From: Bradyrhizobium septentrionale
Lineage (GTDB): Bacteria; Pseudomonadota; Alphaproteobacteria; Rhizobiales; Xanthobacteraceae
Assembly (NCBI RefSeq): GCF_011516645.4
Contig: NZ_CP088285.1
Span: 682,001 to 746,000 of the forward strand
Direction: 5' to 3'
DNA length: 64,000 nt
In this document: one piece after another, positions 37,642 to 47,681 of the stretch
How the letters are laid out: each line of letters opens with the position of its first letter
Numbering within the stretch: position 1 is the stretch's first letter
Notes under the pieces: generated by a model
The model's input: only the letters and a program-made list of their open reading frames with translations
The model's database searches: none
What the model was told of the DNA's origin: nothing
Position numbers and translations under genes: made by a program

Positions 37642-38085
37642 GACTTCTTTCTTTGGAGTGGGCCTTGTCTAGCCAGAGAAGCCTTTGGCGAAATTGATCA
37701 CTTCACCCCATCGAGACGCGTGTCGACCCAGCCGACCTTGCTGCAGGCGGTGCATTTGAGGTGCGCCGAGATGTCATACAAATCCCAGAATTCGGGCTCA
37801 ACGCTGCCCGTTTAAAATACACACGGGCAGCGTTGGCTCTAGCCCCAGGATGTAAAGTGCAAAATCCTGACGAGTAGAATACTGCGCAGGCGCGCAATCG
37901 TTTCGTACCTCGGAGGGGGTAGCTCGCTGATCGTTGTTCGTAGGAACGAATCGATACGGCAAGAGTCGGCGTTCCAGCTCGCAGTCGCTCCTCAGCCCCT
38001 GGGAGTAGCGATCCCTGGCGCTGTGACTAACGTCCGGCGCTGGGGGCGCTGGTTAGCTGTCGAAGCGAATTCGGAACATCAGTCG
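37642..38085. other. Gap with a possible degraded CxxC protein
   Basis: On the minus strand near 37690-37810 a short frame reads VEPEFWDLYDISAHLKCTAC and SKVGWVDTRLDG, with a CxxC pair. It lacks a start. A direct similarity of the segment TTGGCGAAATTGATCAC near 37684 to 43720 suggests a shared gene end. Nothing else was found. Confidence 0.35.
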
Positions 38086-38313
38086 TCAATCTCGCTTAAT
38101 GACCAGGAGATCGTAGATTGAGCCTGTAAGATTTTTAAGCGGTATCCGATATCCGTCTTCGCCTTCGTGGTGGACAGTGTCTTGAGCCACGCGCTGGAAA
38201 GCACCTAGGTCGTTCGAACCATTACCGGCGGGCTGGATTGAGAATGTACGATCATCGACGATTGTAGTGCGGTGCAGCCTCGATCCCTTACGAAGCTTAT
38301 CGAAGTAGCTCAT
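38086..38313 (-). CDS. Small hypothetical protein
   Basis: This is a 75-residue frame from ATG 38311-38313 (MSYFDKLRKGSRLHRTT), with GGAGAGG six bases upstream; the ATG at 38319 is too near that site. It is a soluble, mixed-charge protein ending YRIPLKNLTGSIYDLLVIKRD-like. Upstream sequence (38314-38490) includes no clear gene, and the IS66 copy starts at 38499. Function unknown. Confidence 0.5.
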   Translation of the reverse strand: MSYFDKLRKGSRLHRTTIVDDRTFSIQPAGNGSNDLGAFQRVAQDTVHHEGEDGYRIPLKNLTGSIYDLLVIKRD

Positions 38314-38581
38314 TCGCATCCTCTCCAGAAAACAATCCAAATAGCAAAAGCGGCAATACCTTATTTGGTTCCGTTCCTGCGGAGGAACCTCGGCCTTGTA
38401 ACCATGGTGGTTATCTGGATGGTCTTCTTCCAACCTGAAGCGGTGGCGTCCTTCTTTCACGCTTGGGCTTTTGAGACGCGCTGGGAGCAGGCTGCTCAGT
38501 AAGCGGCAAAGAAACCCCGTCTGGCGGAGTGGTAAGCGATCGGCTATCGGCTGCTGAGTTTGTGAGCCGATGTGAGCTTCT

Positions 38582-38965
38582 ATGTCTGCGCCTAGTTCTG
38601 GAACTAGAACCTTCCATATGATCGAAGCGGTCGCCGACCGTCTTGAGGGAGCGCCGCGGCAGCTTCGCCGACGCTGGTCGGACGAGTTCAAGGCGCAAAT
38701 TGTGACAGAGGCGCTGGAGCCTGGCGCGAGCGTCTCGGCGATCGCCCGCCGGATCGGCATTCACCCGTCGCAGCTGTTCGCTTGGCGCCGTGATGCTCGG
38801 GCCGAGCGGCATTATCGCTCGCGGCACTCGAGTTGCGAGGGCGTGGTGGCGTCTGTGGCAGGCACAGTGATTGAGATTGCCATTGGCGAGGTCGTCGTGC
38901 GTGCCGGCGTGGACGTCGACGAGGCGCACTTGCAGCGAGTGATCCGGGCGGTGCGTTCGGCATGA
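38582..38965 (+). CDS. tnpA: IS66 accessory protein TnpA, copy 2
   Basis: It is the same protein as at 10895-11278, with Gln instead of His eight residues before the basic end. It has a transposase_8-type helix-turn-helix and overlaps tnpB by 4 bases. The intron interrupts tnpC only, so this gene is intact. Confidence 0.92.
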   Translation: MSAPSSGTRTFHMIEAVADRLEGAPRQLRRRWSDEFKAQIVTEALEPGASVSAIARRIGIHPSQLFAWRRDARAERHYRSRHSSCEGVVASVAGTVIEIAIGEVVVRAGVDVDEAHLQRVIRAVRSA

Positions 38966-39306
38966 TTCCCTCGGGCGTGAAGGTGTTCCTCGCCAGCCAT
39001 CCAGTCGACTTCCGCAAGGGTATCGATGGCCTGGTTGCGCTTGTGCGCGATGCGGGCTCAGATCCGTTCGACGGTGCGCTTTATGTCTTCCGGGCCAAAA
39101 GAGCCGACAGAATAAAGATCGTATGGTGGGATGGCTCCGGCGTGTGCCTCTATTTAAAACGTCTCGAAAAGGCGAAGTTCTGCTGGCCGCGGATCGGGCA
39201 TCATCGGGTGCAGATGAATCCTGCGCAGTTGATGGCACTGGTGGATGGAATGGACTGGAAGCGGGTCCGGACCGTGGCGGTCAAGCCGCCGGAGATTGTT
39301 GGGTAA
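38962..39306 (+). CDS. tnpB: IS66 accessory protein TnpB, copy 2
   Basis: It is the same protein as at 10554-10898 except for one residue (VAVKPPE against VAVQPPE). It is intact and coupled to tnpA. With only single-residue differences between copies, one copy must derive from the other or both from a recent common donor. Confidence 0.92.
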   Translation: MIPSGVKVFLASHPVDFRKGIDGLVALVRDAGSDPFDGALYVFRAKRADRIKIVWWDGSGVCLYLKRLEKAKFCWPRIGHHRVQMNPAQLMALVDGMDWKRVRTVAVKPPEIVG

Positions 39307-40428
39307 AAGCGCTGCGGCGAAGTGAATCAGTGAGCTGAAAAGGCAAGAGAACCGGGGCAAAATGTGCTTGGTCGGGCCAATGACGCCGCCCGATCTCAAC
39401 CTCCCGAATGACGTAGAGACGCTGAGAGCCATGGTGCTTGCCCTGGCCGAGAGGGCGGCCCGCGCCGATGCTCTGGAGAGCGAAGTCGCCGATCTCAGGG
39501 TGCGCAACGCCGATGCCGATGCGCGTATCGAGCGGCTGACGCAGATCCTGAAGGCCTTCGACCGCGCCCGGTTCGGCCGACGATCGGAAAAGCTCGGCTC
39601 TGCGAACGGCGACGATGAACAGCAGGCCTTTGTCTTCGAGGAAATTGAGACCGGCATCGCTGCAATCAAGGCCCAGGTCAGCAAGGGCCGTGAGCAAGCG
39701 GATGGCAAGCGTGCACCGCGTCGGCGCAAGGGCTTTGCGCCCCATCTGGAACGGATCGAAACCGTCATTGAGCCGGAAGACCTTGCTGAGCATGCCGGCA
39801 AGCAGAAGGTGGTGATCGGCGAGGACGTGTCGGAGCGTCTGGATGTGGAGCCAGCGAAGTTCCGTGTGATCGTCACGCGCCGTCCCAAGTATGCCTTCAA
39901 GAACGCGGACGGCGTAATCCAGGCGCCGGCTCCGGCCCATATCATTGAAGGAGGCATTCCGACGGAAGCGCTTCTGGCCCAGATCGCGGTCGCCAAATAC
40001 GCCGATGGCAGCCGCTCTACCGGCAGGAGGCGATCTACGCGCGCGATCATGTCGAGCTCGACCGCCAGCTGATGGCGCAATGGATGGGCAAGCTCGGCTT
40101 CGAGCTCGAGATCATGGCCGACTACATCTTCAGCGAGGTCAAGAAGGCCGAACGGGTCTTTGCCGACGAAACCACCCTGCCGACGCTCGCTCCCGGCTCC
40201 GGATCGACGAAAACGGCCTACTTATGGGCCTATGCCAGAGATGACCGCACCTTTGGCCGCAGCGGTCCCCCGATGGTGGCTTATCGCTTCGAAGACAGCC
40301 GCTCCGGCGAATGCGCGGTCCGCCATCTCAATGGTTATCGGGGCATCCTGCAAGTGGATGGCTATGCCGCCTATAACAAGTTGGCGCGCGCCGATCGCGG
40401 CAATGATGGCATCACATTGGCTGGCTGC

Positions 40429-42443
40429 CGAGTAGGCGGGGGTGTTGCCATCCCCGCCCCTCACAGACCCGGACGAGCGGATTACCCGCATCCGGTTCTT
40501 CACGCGCAAGCTTCGCTCACGAGACGGCAGCATATTGGTGGACGATCTTGGCTGTTGGCAGTGGGTATCGCGCGAGCATGGCCCGGAAGCGCGTCCACGG
40601 CAGATTGCTGTGGCGGCCACGCCGTGCGAGCCATTTCCTCCATATCCGCGTGACTTGGTGGTGGTACCATCTGATGCGTCGGCCGTTTCCGGAGATGCCG
40701 TAGTAGGCGCAGTGCCCCCGGATTACCCGTGACAGATGGGCGTGCTGCTCCCTGAACGAACAGTGCAGGTTTTGCCGACACCATTCCATCACAGAAGCCA
40801 GCGCGCGTGCGTAACGGTCTTTTGCCGTTATCTGACGGACGACATTCTTGCCTTGCCTCGACAGACCCCACACGTGGGTGAAGCCAAGGAAGTTGAACGT
40901 GGTCCCCGCCGTCGCAGGATGACGCCCGCCTGGGCGTTTGAACCGGAAGTCTACGAAGCGAGTCTTGGTCGGATGGAGTTGAAGCCCATACCGATCAAGC
41001 CGCTTGGCCAACACGTTCAGCAATCGCTTGCCGGACAGGTGGTCCTCAAAGGCAATCACCGCATCATCAGCGTATCGAACCAGTTGGCACCGCCCCTTGA
41101 GCCGCGGTCGCGCCACCTGCTCGAACCATTCGTCCAGCACATAATGCAGGTAGATGTTTGCAAGCAGTGGCGAGATCACGCCGCCTTGGGGCGTTCCAAC
41201 AGTCGTGCGGCGCAGGATGCCCTTTTCGAGCACCCCCGCCTTCAGCCATTTATCAATCATCCTCCGGACGACACCGTCCGTGACTCGCTGGTCGAGGAAT
41301 CGGCGCAAGTGTGCGTGGTCGATGGTGTCGAAGTATTTCGAGATATCGACGTCCACCACCCAGCGCAGCCCTTGTTCCATGAACCCGGTACGTAGAGCGT
41401 GCAGGGCGTCATGGGCCGATCGTCCCGATCGGAACCCGTACGAGCACGGCAAGAAGTCCGTCTCGTAGATCGGCTCTAGCAGCAGGAGAATCGCCCGCTG
41501 CGCCACCTTGTCTTCCAGTGTCGGGATGCCCAGCGGCCGTTCCGTGCCATCCGCCTTGGGGATGTAGTGCCGTCGCACCGGCGGCGCGATGTAACGGCCG
41601 GATTTGATGCGCGCCAGGAGATCATCAAGATTGACCTCCAAGTTCGCCTCATAGTCCGTCGCCATCATGCCGTCGACGCCGGGCGCGCCATCCTTGCGCG
41701 TCAGACGATAAGCCTCGAGCATCCATTCACGGTCGATCAGGTGATGCAGCGCGGTCAGCACCCGCTCGGGATGTTGCCTCGCCAGATCGGCTATCCATTG
41801 TCGTTTCGTGGACAGGTTTGCGGGACTCAGGGTTCCCTCCCGTGTTTCTCGTCAATGGGTCTTAACGCGTGACGGCTCCCTTCCCTCCAGCGGGTCCCGG
41901 TGAGCCCAGTTCCCCGCCTTCCTCGGTACTACGAAGCCGCTACGACTTCCCGCCGCGCATGTCCGTCAGCTTATGTCTTCGCCTCGGGATTCCACATGCC
42001 TTGGTGTTTCGTGTTCGCGTCTGCGCTCCCGATGTTCGCCAAGTCGGTCATCGGGCCCGGAGCATTGTTCAGGCCGGTGCTCCTGTCCGGCCGATTCATG
42101 TGGACACAAACGGGACCTCTCAGGTTTCCTGGTGGCCCATCCCGTACCTTTGCCCTGCTCTGAGACCCCGGCCGAACCGGTAAGCCTGACCATAGCGGCT
42201 TTCCCAGTGCTGCCCCCGGATCCAACACGGCGAAGGCTTCAGCACGACCATGATTTCGAGGCTGCCACAGGGCTTCAGTACCCGCTGTCTACGCTTCACG
42301 AATGACGTTGCCGTCACCCATGCAAGACTCGCTTCCGGCTGGCGGGCTCCGCCTTTGCCGCGAGGGCGTCGAACCCTCTGGGTCACGTTGAAAGGTTTCA
42401 GGTCACATTCTTCCTCCTTTCCAGGACTTATCCTGACGCAAGC
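40429..42443 (-). mobile_element. Group II intron
   Basis: The insert is defined by comparing the two IS66 copies, with a 2-base ambiguity at the ends. On the minus strand it has a reverse transcriptase gene and, near 40465-40500, a domain V-like hairpin (ACCGGATGCGGGTAATCCG with a bulge and UCCGGGU). A domain VI-like stem of G and C runs (GGGGCGGGG/CCCCCGCC) follows at the 3' end. The 5' end near TTGCGTCAGGATAAG is less typical than GUGYG. Confidence 0.85.
40517..41761 (-). CDS. ltrA: Group II intron reverse transcriptase/maturase
   Basis: It has the full RT core: GAPGVDGMMATDYEANL, the palm motif RYADDAVIAFEDH and YGFRSGRSAHDALHALRTG, then the maturase X region (KDRYARALASVMEWCRQ). No HNH endonuclease domain follows the basic C-terminus. 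The frame is open upstream to about 41845 (ending in NLSTKRQWIADLARQHPER), so the real start is earlier than GTG 41761. The protein splices its own intron RNA and copies it into target DNA. It appears intact. Confidence 0.9.
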   Translation of the reverse strand: MLTALHHLIDREWMLEAYRLTRKDGAPGVDGMMATDYEANLEVNLDDLLARIKSGRYIAPPVRRHYIPKADGTERPLGIPTLEDKVAQRAILLLLEPIYETDFLPCSYGFRSGRSAHDALHALRTGFMEQGLRWVVDVDISKYFDTIDHAHLRRFLDQRVTDGVVRRMIDKWLKAGVLEKGILRRTTVGTPQGGVISPLLANIYLHYVLDEWFEQVARPRLKGRCQLVRYADDAVIAFEDHLSGKRLLNVLAKRLDRYGLQLHPTKTRFVDFRFKRPGGRHPATAGTTFNFLGFTHVWGLSRQGKNVVRQITAKDRYARALASVMEWCRQNLHCSFREQHAHLSRVIRGHCAYYGISGNGRRIRWYHHQVTRIWRKWLARRGRHSNLPWTRFRAMLARYPLPTAKIVHQYAAVS

Positions 42444-43226
42444 TGGTCACACAGCAGACGCAAGTTCTACGAGCTGCATGTTGCAGGAAGCTCGAAAGTG
42501 GCAACGACGACGGTCGAGCGGATGGCAAAGCTCTGGCAGGTCGAGAAGACCGTGCGCGGTCAAAGTCCCCACGCACGCGTTGCCGCGCGTCAGCAAGCCT
42601 CCGCGGCGGTCGTCGCAGATCTCTTTGATCTCTGGCAGCAGACCTTGCGGCGGATCTCCGGCAAATCAAAACTGGCCGAGGCAATCCGCTATGCCGTCTC
42701 GCGCCGTGCCATCTTCGAGCGCTTCCTGACCGACGGCCGCATTGAGCTCGACTCCAACATCGTCGAACGCGCCATCAGGCCACAAACAATTACGAGAAAG
42801 AATAGCCTCTTCGCTGGCAGCGACGGCGGCGGACGAACCTGGGCGACCATCGCGACACTGCTGCAGACAGCGAAGATGAACAACGTCGATCCGTTCGCCT
42901 GGCTCACCCTCACGCTTCAGCGCATCGCCAACGGCTGGCCGAGCAGCCAGATCGAGGCGCTTATGCCATGGAACCACGCCGCGTGAACGGCCTCAGCTTG
43001 CCGCTTACGCTGCTCACGATCTCCAGTTTTCTGAAAATGGCGCGCGGCCCCCAATGTCGTGCCAGTTAGGCGTAACGTGCACTGCGCCGGCCACGCCGCT
43101 TGCCGCACTAAGCCCGATTTCTGAAAGTTAGGCGCTCGACTCGATGCGATTTGTCGCAGAGGGCAGGTCGTTTTGATGGGTTAAATTGACGGAAGGGCGG
43201 CCTGGCCAGATGAGAGACTCAGCCCG

Positions 43227-43334
43227 ATGTTGGAGGTTTTGAGCACATGGTCCGTTGAAGCGCTTGCCATTGTCGTCGTTTTTGCGTTGGTGGCGTCGGC
43301 CGTGGTGAGGCTTATGCAGGGCCGGAAGCCGTGA
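43227..43334 (+). CDS. Tiny single-span membrane protein
   Basis: This is a 35-residue frame (MLEVLSTWSVEALAIVVVFA, then LVASAVVRLMQGRKP) with one membrane helix and a basic end. No clear ribosome-binding site. A minus-strand frame of 63 residues (43312-43503) overlaps the region; I do not think it is more likely. Confidence 0.35.
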   Translation: MLEVLSTWSVEALAIVVVFALVASAVVRLMQGRKP

Positions 43335-43488
43335 CGAACGCACTGGGTGTGTGTCGCTCTCGCAACGTCACACTTGTTCCCTTGAGTGCAACCAGCATTT
43401 CGACTCCATAACGGCCCCGCGCTGGCGCTTGATAAGCGCAGACCCCGGGGTAGGATTTTGCCTCCAAGGAATCTTCAATCCGGGCCGG

Positions 43489-43516
43489 GAGACCGCTGTC
43501 CAACGTCAGCGGTCTC
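43489..43516 (-). terminator. Perfect hairpin at the end of the small gene at 43506-43676
   Basis: GAGACCGCTG pairs perfectly with CAGCGGTCTC across an 8-base loop. It contains the stop codon region of the leftward gene, so it can end that transcript; on the plus strand it is followed by TTCGTATTTGCTTT. Confidence 0.5.
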
Positions 43517-43676
43517 TTCGTATTTGCTTTGGTGACATTCGATGCCGACGTCCTAGGCCTTTGTCCGTTGTCGGCGGCTGATCACACAAGGCCAAACAGG
43601 CCGCCACCATCAGCGCGGCTCCCGCGATGATGAGCCAGTGCGGTAATTCCAGCCATCCCATTGCGGTCTTAATCAT
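43506..43676 (-). CDS. Small membrane protein, family with 6662-6904
   Basis: This 56-residue frame starts at ATG 43676 (MIKTAMGWLELPHWLIIAGA). It shares the TAxGWLxLPHWLIxxGA pattern with the gene at 6662. A single membrane helix follows, then a basic tail (GRRHRMSPKQIRRDR). The repeated pattern is good evidence that it is real. A perfect hairpin covers its stop codon. Function unknown. Confidence 0.5.
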   Translation of the reverse strand: MIKTAMGWLELPHWLIIAGAALMVAACLALCDQPPTTDKGLGRRHRMSPKQIRRDR

Positions 43677-43813
43677 GTCCGCTCACTTTTTTTGCCATCC
43701 TAAATCAGCCAGACACGCCCTTGGCGAAATTAATTACCTCGCCCGAGCCCCGGGCTGAGTAGGCGGCGCCCAACGGTTGAGGCGTCACAATCTTAATTCG
43801 CCTGTGCGAGGGC

Positions 43814-45588
43814 CTAGGACAGTACCCGATTTGGCGAGATTAGACATTTGAGGCCGGCCCGCTCGAAATATACAGCAACCAGCGGATGGTCACGATTCCC
43901 CATGTGGTACTCGAACAGCGCTTCGGCCTCTCCGTCGAGGAGCATCTGAAGAGCGACACGGGAAACAGCCCAATTGCCCCCCGCTATCCGCCTTCCGATG
44001 CCGTGCTCTTCGCACCAGTTCCGCAACGTGGAGTGCGATCGGCCAGCGAGCTTGGCTGCGGCACTGAGGGACAAGGCTTCCCGCCGATCGAACGGCCGGA
44101 GAATGACGCGGGTCACGTAGAAGTCCAAGCCATCGCCCATCTGTTCGCGAAAGCCCGCAACGTCACGGGCCGGCATTCCCTTCGGTGCATTCTCTTCCCA
44201 GGCGGGGATGAAGCGAGACATGCCGTCTTTCAGCAGGAACGACCTGACCTGTTCCATGCCCGCGGCCGTCTCGGCAGCTTCGTGTCCGCCACGACCCGAC
44301 AGCCACTGTTCGAAGCACAAAGCCGCCGCCTTTACGGCATCTCCTCGCGCCCACGGCAGTATCTCGTATAGGGTTGCTCTCTCGCCACCAGCTGCAATGA
44401 GCCCAAAGCGCTGCGCTACACGACCGACCTGCCCGTCAGCTCCGGGTGGCACGTAGGTGTCACAGAGCTTTTCACTACATCCTTGACGGTCCTTCGAATT
44501 TCGTCGATCTCGGGAACGATTGCGCCGAGGTACTGTCGCGATGCGACGCCGTAATGCTGTTGCGTTGCAGTCTTTAGATGGACCGCAAGCGCATCAGCCG
44601 AACCGAATTCGTGCAGCTGTTCGAACATGCCCATGCCGGCGCCAGCATCGGCCGCCACATCCACGATTCTGATCTGCTGACCGGCTGCTAACCGCTTACC
44701 GCGTCCATCCTCAGCGACCTTATCGGAGAGCCCGATCTCCCCCGACGATAGGAACAGGACACGCCACTTAGCTGCTCTCCGGGCCGAGCCGTCGCGCGTG
44801 CTGCGCGACTTGCCCGAGCCATTGGCGAGCATGTAGGCCGCCTCGCCAGCGTCTTTTGGCGCCAGCTGGGAAAGCTCGTCCAAGCAAAGCAACGTGTCGC
44901 AATGCGCCATTGAGACGCCCTCGAGCCCGTTCGCCGTCGAGCGCCAAGATCTGATATAGCCGTTCGTACCGCCGCCGCCCCAGACGCTGCCAGCAACGTG
45001 CAGCGCCGTGCTCTTGCCGGTAGACGATGCGCCCTTGAAGTGGATGCCACCTCCTTCAACCGCGCAGGGGCCAACCAGGGGACCGGCGAATGCCGCTGAC
45101 AGAGTTAAAACCAGACGGCTGTTACCAACGGCATAGCGCGCCACGCTCTGCTGCCAGCTCTCCAAGGTCCCCGTCTGCCGAAAAGCATTCTCGTGCGCCG
45201 ATGCACTCTGCAAAAGCAAGAGGTCACGCTGATCGGCCCCGAAGCAATCGTCCGGCATGACGAACGAATTGCCGTGCCAGCCGACGCGCTGGGTAGCACG
45301 AGCTCGGTCAGGCGACTTTACCTGCAGGAGGAAAGAGTTGAACAGGTTACGTGCCGTCTGGCTTGGCGAGATGAAAAAGCCTCCCTCCATGAGGATGCGG
45401 CGGGCTTCTGAGCCGTCTCCGGCCAAGGTGGCACGGGGCAGTGCGAATTTATGGTCGCGTCCGTCATGGTCTTTCCAGTGCAACAACACGCCCCAACTGG
45501 TGCCATCCGGATCGCGCGTTTCGGCCAGCACATCGAAGTGACCGGCCACCAGGACCACCGGCTTATCCATTTCGTCATGGTTAGCCAA
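43814..45588 (-). pseudogene. DUF927 ATPase-like protein, frameshifted, with a C-terminal helix-turn-helix
   Basis: The first part (45588-44416) is a DUF927 protein with Walker A-like HFKGASSTGKSTALHVAGSV, the acidic segment LLCLDELSQLAPKDAG and FLSSGEIGLSDK. A one-base change near 44445 leads to a new frame, where the expected C-terminal part goes on (PPGADGQVGRVAQRFGLIAA). It ends in an excisionase-like HTH (LSAAAKLAGRSHSTLRNWCE) that may be a separate small gene starting at the GTG near 44120. DUF927 proteins occur on mobile elements and may be helicase or primase-related. Without the one-base indel the protein would be about 590 residues. Confidence 0.7.
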
Positions 45589-45599
45589 GCCGTGATGTA

Positions 45600-46379
45600 G
45601 CGGCGAACGGTTGGCTCAGCCGAATCGACGCCCTTCCTGGCCCACTCGTTCATAACGGCCTCGCCGAGCTGACTCTTGCTCGGCAAACGCTTATTCGTGC
45701 GACCCGGTAGACCGTGTTGCCTCACCAAGCCAAGGGCATATTCCTTGACCGCATCCCAATCATACTCGAGTGGGCGACCGCCCTTGTCGCGCTCCCTAGC
45801 TTCAATATTGGCATCGGTCCGGCGCCAGAGTAATACCAGTCAGAGAACGAGCCGGCGTCGATCAACAGGGCGGCCCAAAAGCCATCCGGCTCCTCAAGAA
45901 AATTGACATCATCAGCCAGGCCGGGGATGTACGGACCAAACGGAATGCGGCGCGTCTTTCCTGTTGGCACAAAAACCAGTCCATCGTCGAACCAGCTCAT
46001 GGCGTTTTCCTGCGCCCAAGCCTCGGCAGGTTGGTCGTATCGCCGTCCGGTCTCGGCAAATTGCAGAACGACCGCAATTCACCGGCATTCAGCGCCGCTC
46101 GAATTAATTTTTGGCTTTCCTGATAAGCATTGAAGCGCTGTTCAATCGAGTCGTCGGGCAGTTCGCCGGTATTGCCGTCGCGAAGAGTTAGCTCGATCCC
46201 CTCGAGGGCTTCCCGAAGATCCTTGTAGTGTGTGCTTTCCCCAGCCTCTCATAGGCGTTTATCTCTGCGAGGGTCATCTTGGCGTGATCCCACAGGCGCT
46301 CGTCCAATTCCCGCGCTATCAGCAACACGGCCCTTTCGAGCGCGTAGAACCCCTTCGGGACAAAGTCCGCCATCTGCAC
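45600..46379 (-). pseudogene. Conserved hypothetical gene of an integrative element, several frameshifts
   Basis: A single ancestral protein is spread over at least four frame segments: MADFVPKGFYALERAVLLIA; YKDLREALEGIELTLRDGNT; MSWFDDGLVFVPTGKTRRIP; and ARERDKGGRPLEYDWDAVKE to the end. Breaks lie near 46225, 46065 and 45830. The last segment (GGRP..YDWD followed by a helical stretch) looks like a winged-helix or HTH-type tail. It sits between the integrase and the DUF927 gene, in the same order as in many alpha-proteobacterial genomic islands. Function not recognised. Confidence 0.5.
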
Positions 46380-46466
46380 TTCCGCTCGTGCTTCCGCATA
46401 TGGACGACGCGGCAGGCTGGTGCGGACCAGCTTTTTGGGAGCGACCCTAGCCGCGCCGATTCCTGA

Positions 46467-47272
46467 TCAGGCCCTTCTTTGCTGAACGGCCTTCGGTTTG
46501 CTCCCAGTCATGGTACCGTCGATATGGCGCGCAATCTTGTCTGCGGCTGCCAACATCGCCGAATCAATCTTGTGAATGTAGCCCTCGGTTACGCTTGTCC
46601 CCGCGTGTCCCACCATTCCCTTGATCGTCGGGATGGTGAAGCCTAGATCCTCTGCTGTAGAACTGAAGGAGTGCCGGAGGCCGTGGCACGTAATCCCATG
46701 CACTTCCGCCGCTGATACCTTCTGCAACCAGCGCGTCAGACCCGTGTGATGCTTCTTGTGGTTCGTGATGGCGGAAAGACGTATCTCGATCTCGATTTGG
46801 CAGCTGCGGCAGTCAGAATTTTGATGACCGCCGCGCCAACCGGCCGGATGCTCTCGCCTTCCTTGGAGTTCCCGAGACGCAAGGCCATGCCGGTGCTATC
46901 CACCTCGGTCTTTAGCAGTCCTTCGATTTCATCTAGCCGGCAGCCGGTCAGAGCTGCAACACTGCTCGCCATGACACGCTGCCAGTGATGACCGTTCGTC
47001 TCCGCGACGGCCAGGCACTTGCCCAACCGACGATACCCTGCTTCGTCGAGACGCCATTTGCGGTTTCCATCCTTGGGTCGAACAACGCCGTTGATGGGAT
47101 TGTCGGGGCGGTAGCCTTCCTTGACGCCATAGCTGAATATTCCACCAAGCAATCCCATGGTGCGGGCAGCTGTCCCCTTCCCGCCCTTTACAATCGCTCG
47201 GCCTAACCCTCGCGGAGAAGGCGCAGGCCCGGCAGACGAAGTTGAGTGCGAGCCAGAAGCAGAAACAATCAC
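46467..47272 (-). pseudogene. Tyrosine recombinase (integrase), frameshifted
   Basis: The C-terminal catalytic block is clear: TGCRLDEIEGL (first Arg) in one frame, then HGLRHSFSSTAEDLGF (His-x-x-Arg) and MVGHAGTSVTEGYIHK (His and the nucleophile Tyr) in another. The break lies near 46735-46745. The N-terminal arm-binding domain is absent or out of frame. It would integrate or excise an element; no attachment site was found. It heads the decayed module with the DUF927 gene. Confidence 0.85.
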
Positions 47273-47339
47273 GAGGCCACCGCCTCAAAAGGGACGATCC
47301 ATAATCGGCTGTGTGTTCCGCTGTCCGGCGGGACTGTTG

Positions 47340-47642
47340 TCAGTTGACGATGCCGTTCCCGTTGCAGTGGTAGCATTCACGGTGGATTGACTCTTTCACG
47401 CACGCAGCGTTGCGGCAGTCATAGACAAAGTGCTGGTGCAGAGGGGCACACCGCGCGCAATCCACCAGCACGTCAATCTTGATCTCCCTGAGCCGTTGCA
47501 TCGTCCGCAGGGCCGAGCGTCCGTCGAGCTTGCCGAGCACATCGGGCTGTTCCCTTCGTCTGCGTGGTCCTGGATCGGACATACGCGGAAGAGCGACAGC
47601 GCTCTTGGTCAAAGGCTGGTCATTTTGCCAGAGCAGCTTCAT
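47340..47642 (-). CDS. Small cysteine-rich hypothetical protein
   Basis: This 100-residue frame starts at ATG 47642 with AGGTG upstream (MKLLWQNDQPLTKSAVALPR). The C-terminal half carries CARC, YDCRNAAC and CYHCNGNG, like a small zinc-binding fold; the last is DnaJ-like. The gene follows the integrase remnant and precedes the HEPN gene on the same strand. Function not known. Confidence 0.45.
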   Translation of the reverse strand: MKLLWQNDQPLTKSAVALPRMSDPGPRRRREQPDVLGKLDGRSALRTMQRLREIKIDVLVDCARCAPLHQHFVYDCRNAACVKESIHRECYHCNGNGIVN

Positions 47643-47681
47643 GGTTTCACCTATTCGTCCCGGCACTCGAGCTCCCAAAAG

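Larger units (their letters stand above)
39362..42986 (+). pseudogene. tnpC: IS66 transposase TnpC, copy 2: frameshift plus group II intron
   Basis: It carries the same one-base loss near 40008-40014 as copy 1 (after AVAKYADG). It is also interrupted at 40428/40429 by the intron, within the segment GITLAGC|W of the DDE domain. The remaining part resumes at 42444 with SHSRRKFYELHVAG and runs to 42986. The intron lies antisense to this gene and so cannot be spliced out of the tnpC mRNA. The gene is therefore dead for two reasons. Confidence 0.88.
38499..43008 (+). mobile_element. IS66-family element, copy 2, carrying a group II intron
   Basis: The ends are GTAAGCGGCAAAGAAACC at 38499 and, inverted, GTAAGCGGCAAGCTGAGG ending at 43008. 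Perfect 8-bp duplications GCTGCTCA flank it (38491-38498 and 43009-43016). Without the 2-kb intron it would be about 2.5 kb and nearly identical to copy 1, in inverted orientation. Confidence 0.92.

Noticed and set aside
46467..47290. Possible tRNA attachment site next to the integrase remnant
   Set aside because: I could not find a cloverleaf or a repeated tRNA end near 43.8 or 47.3 kb.
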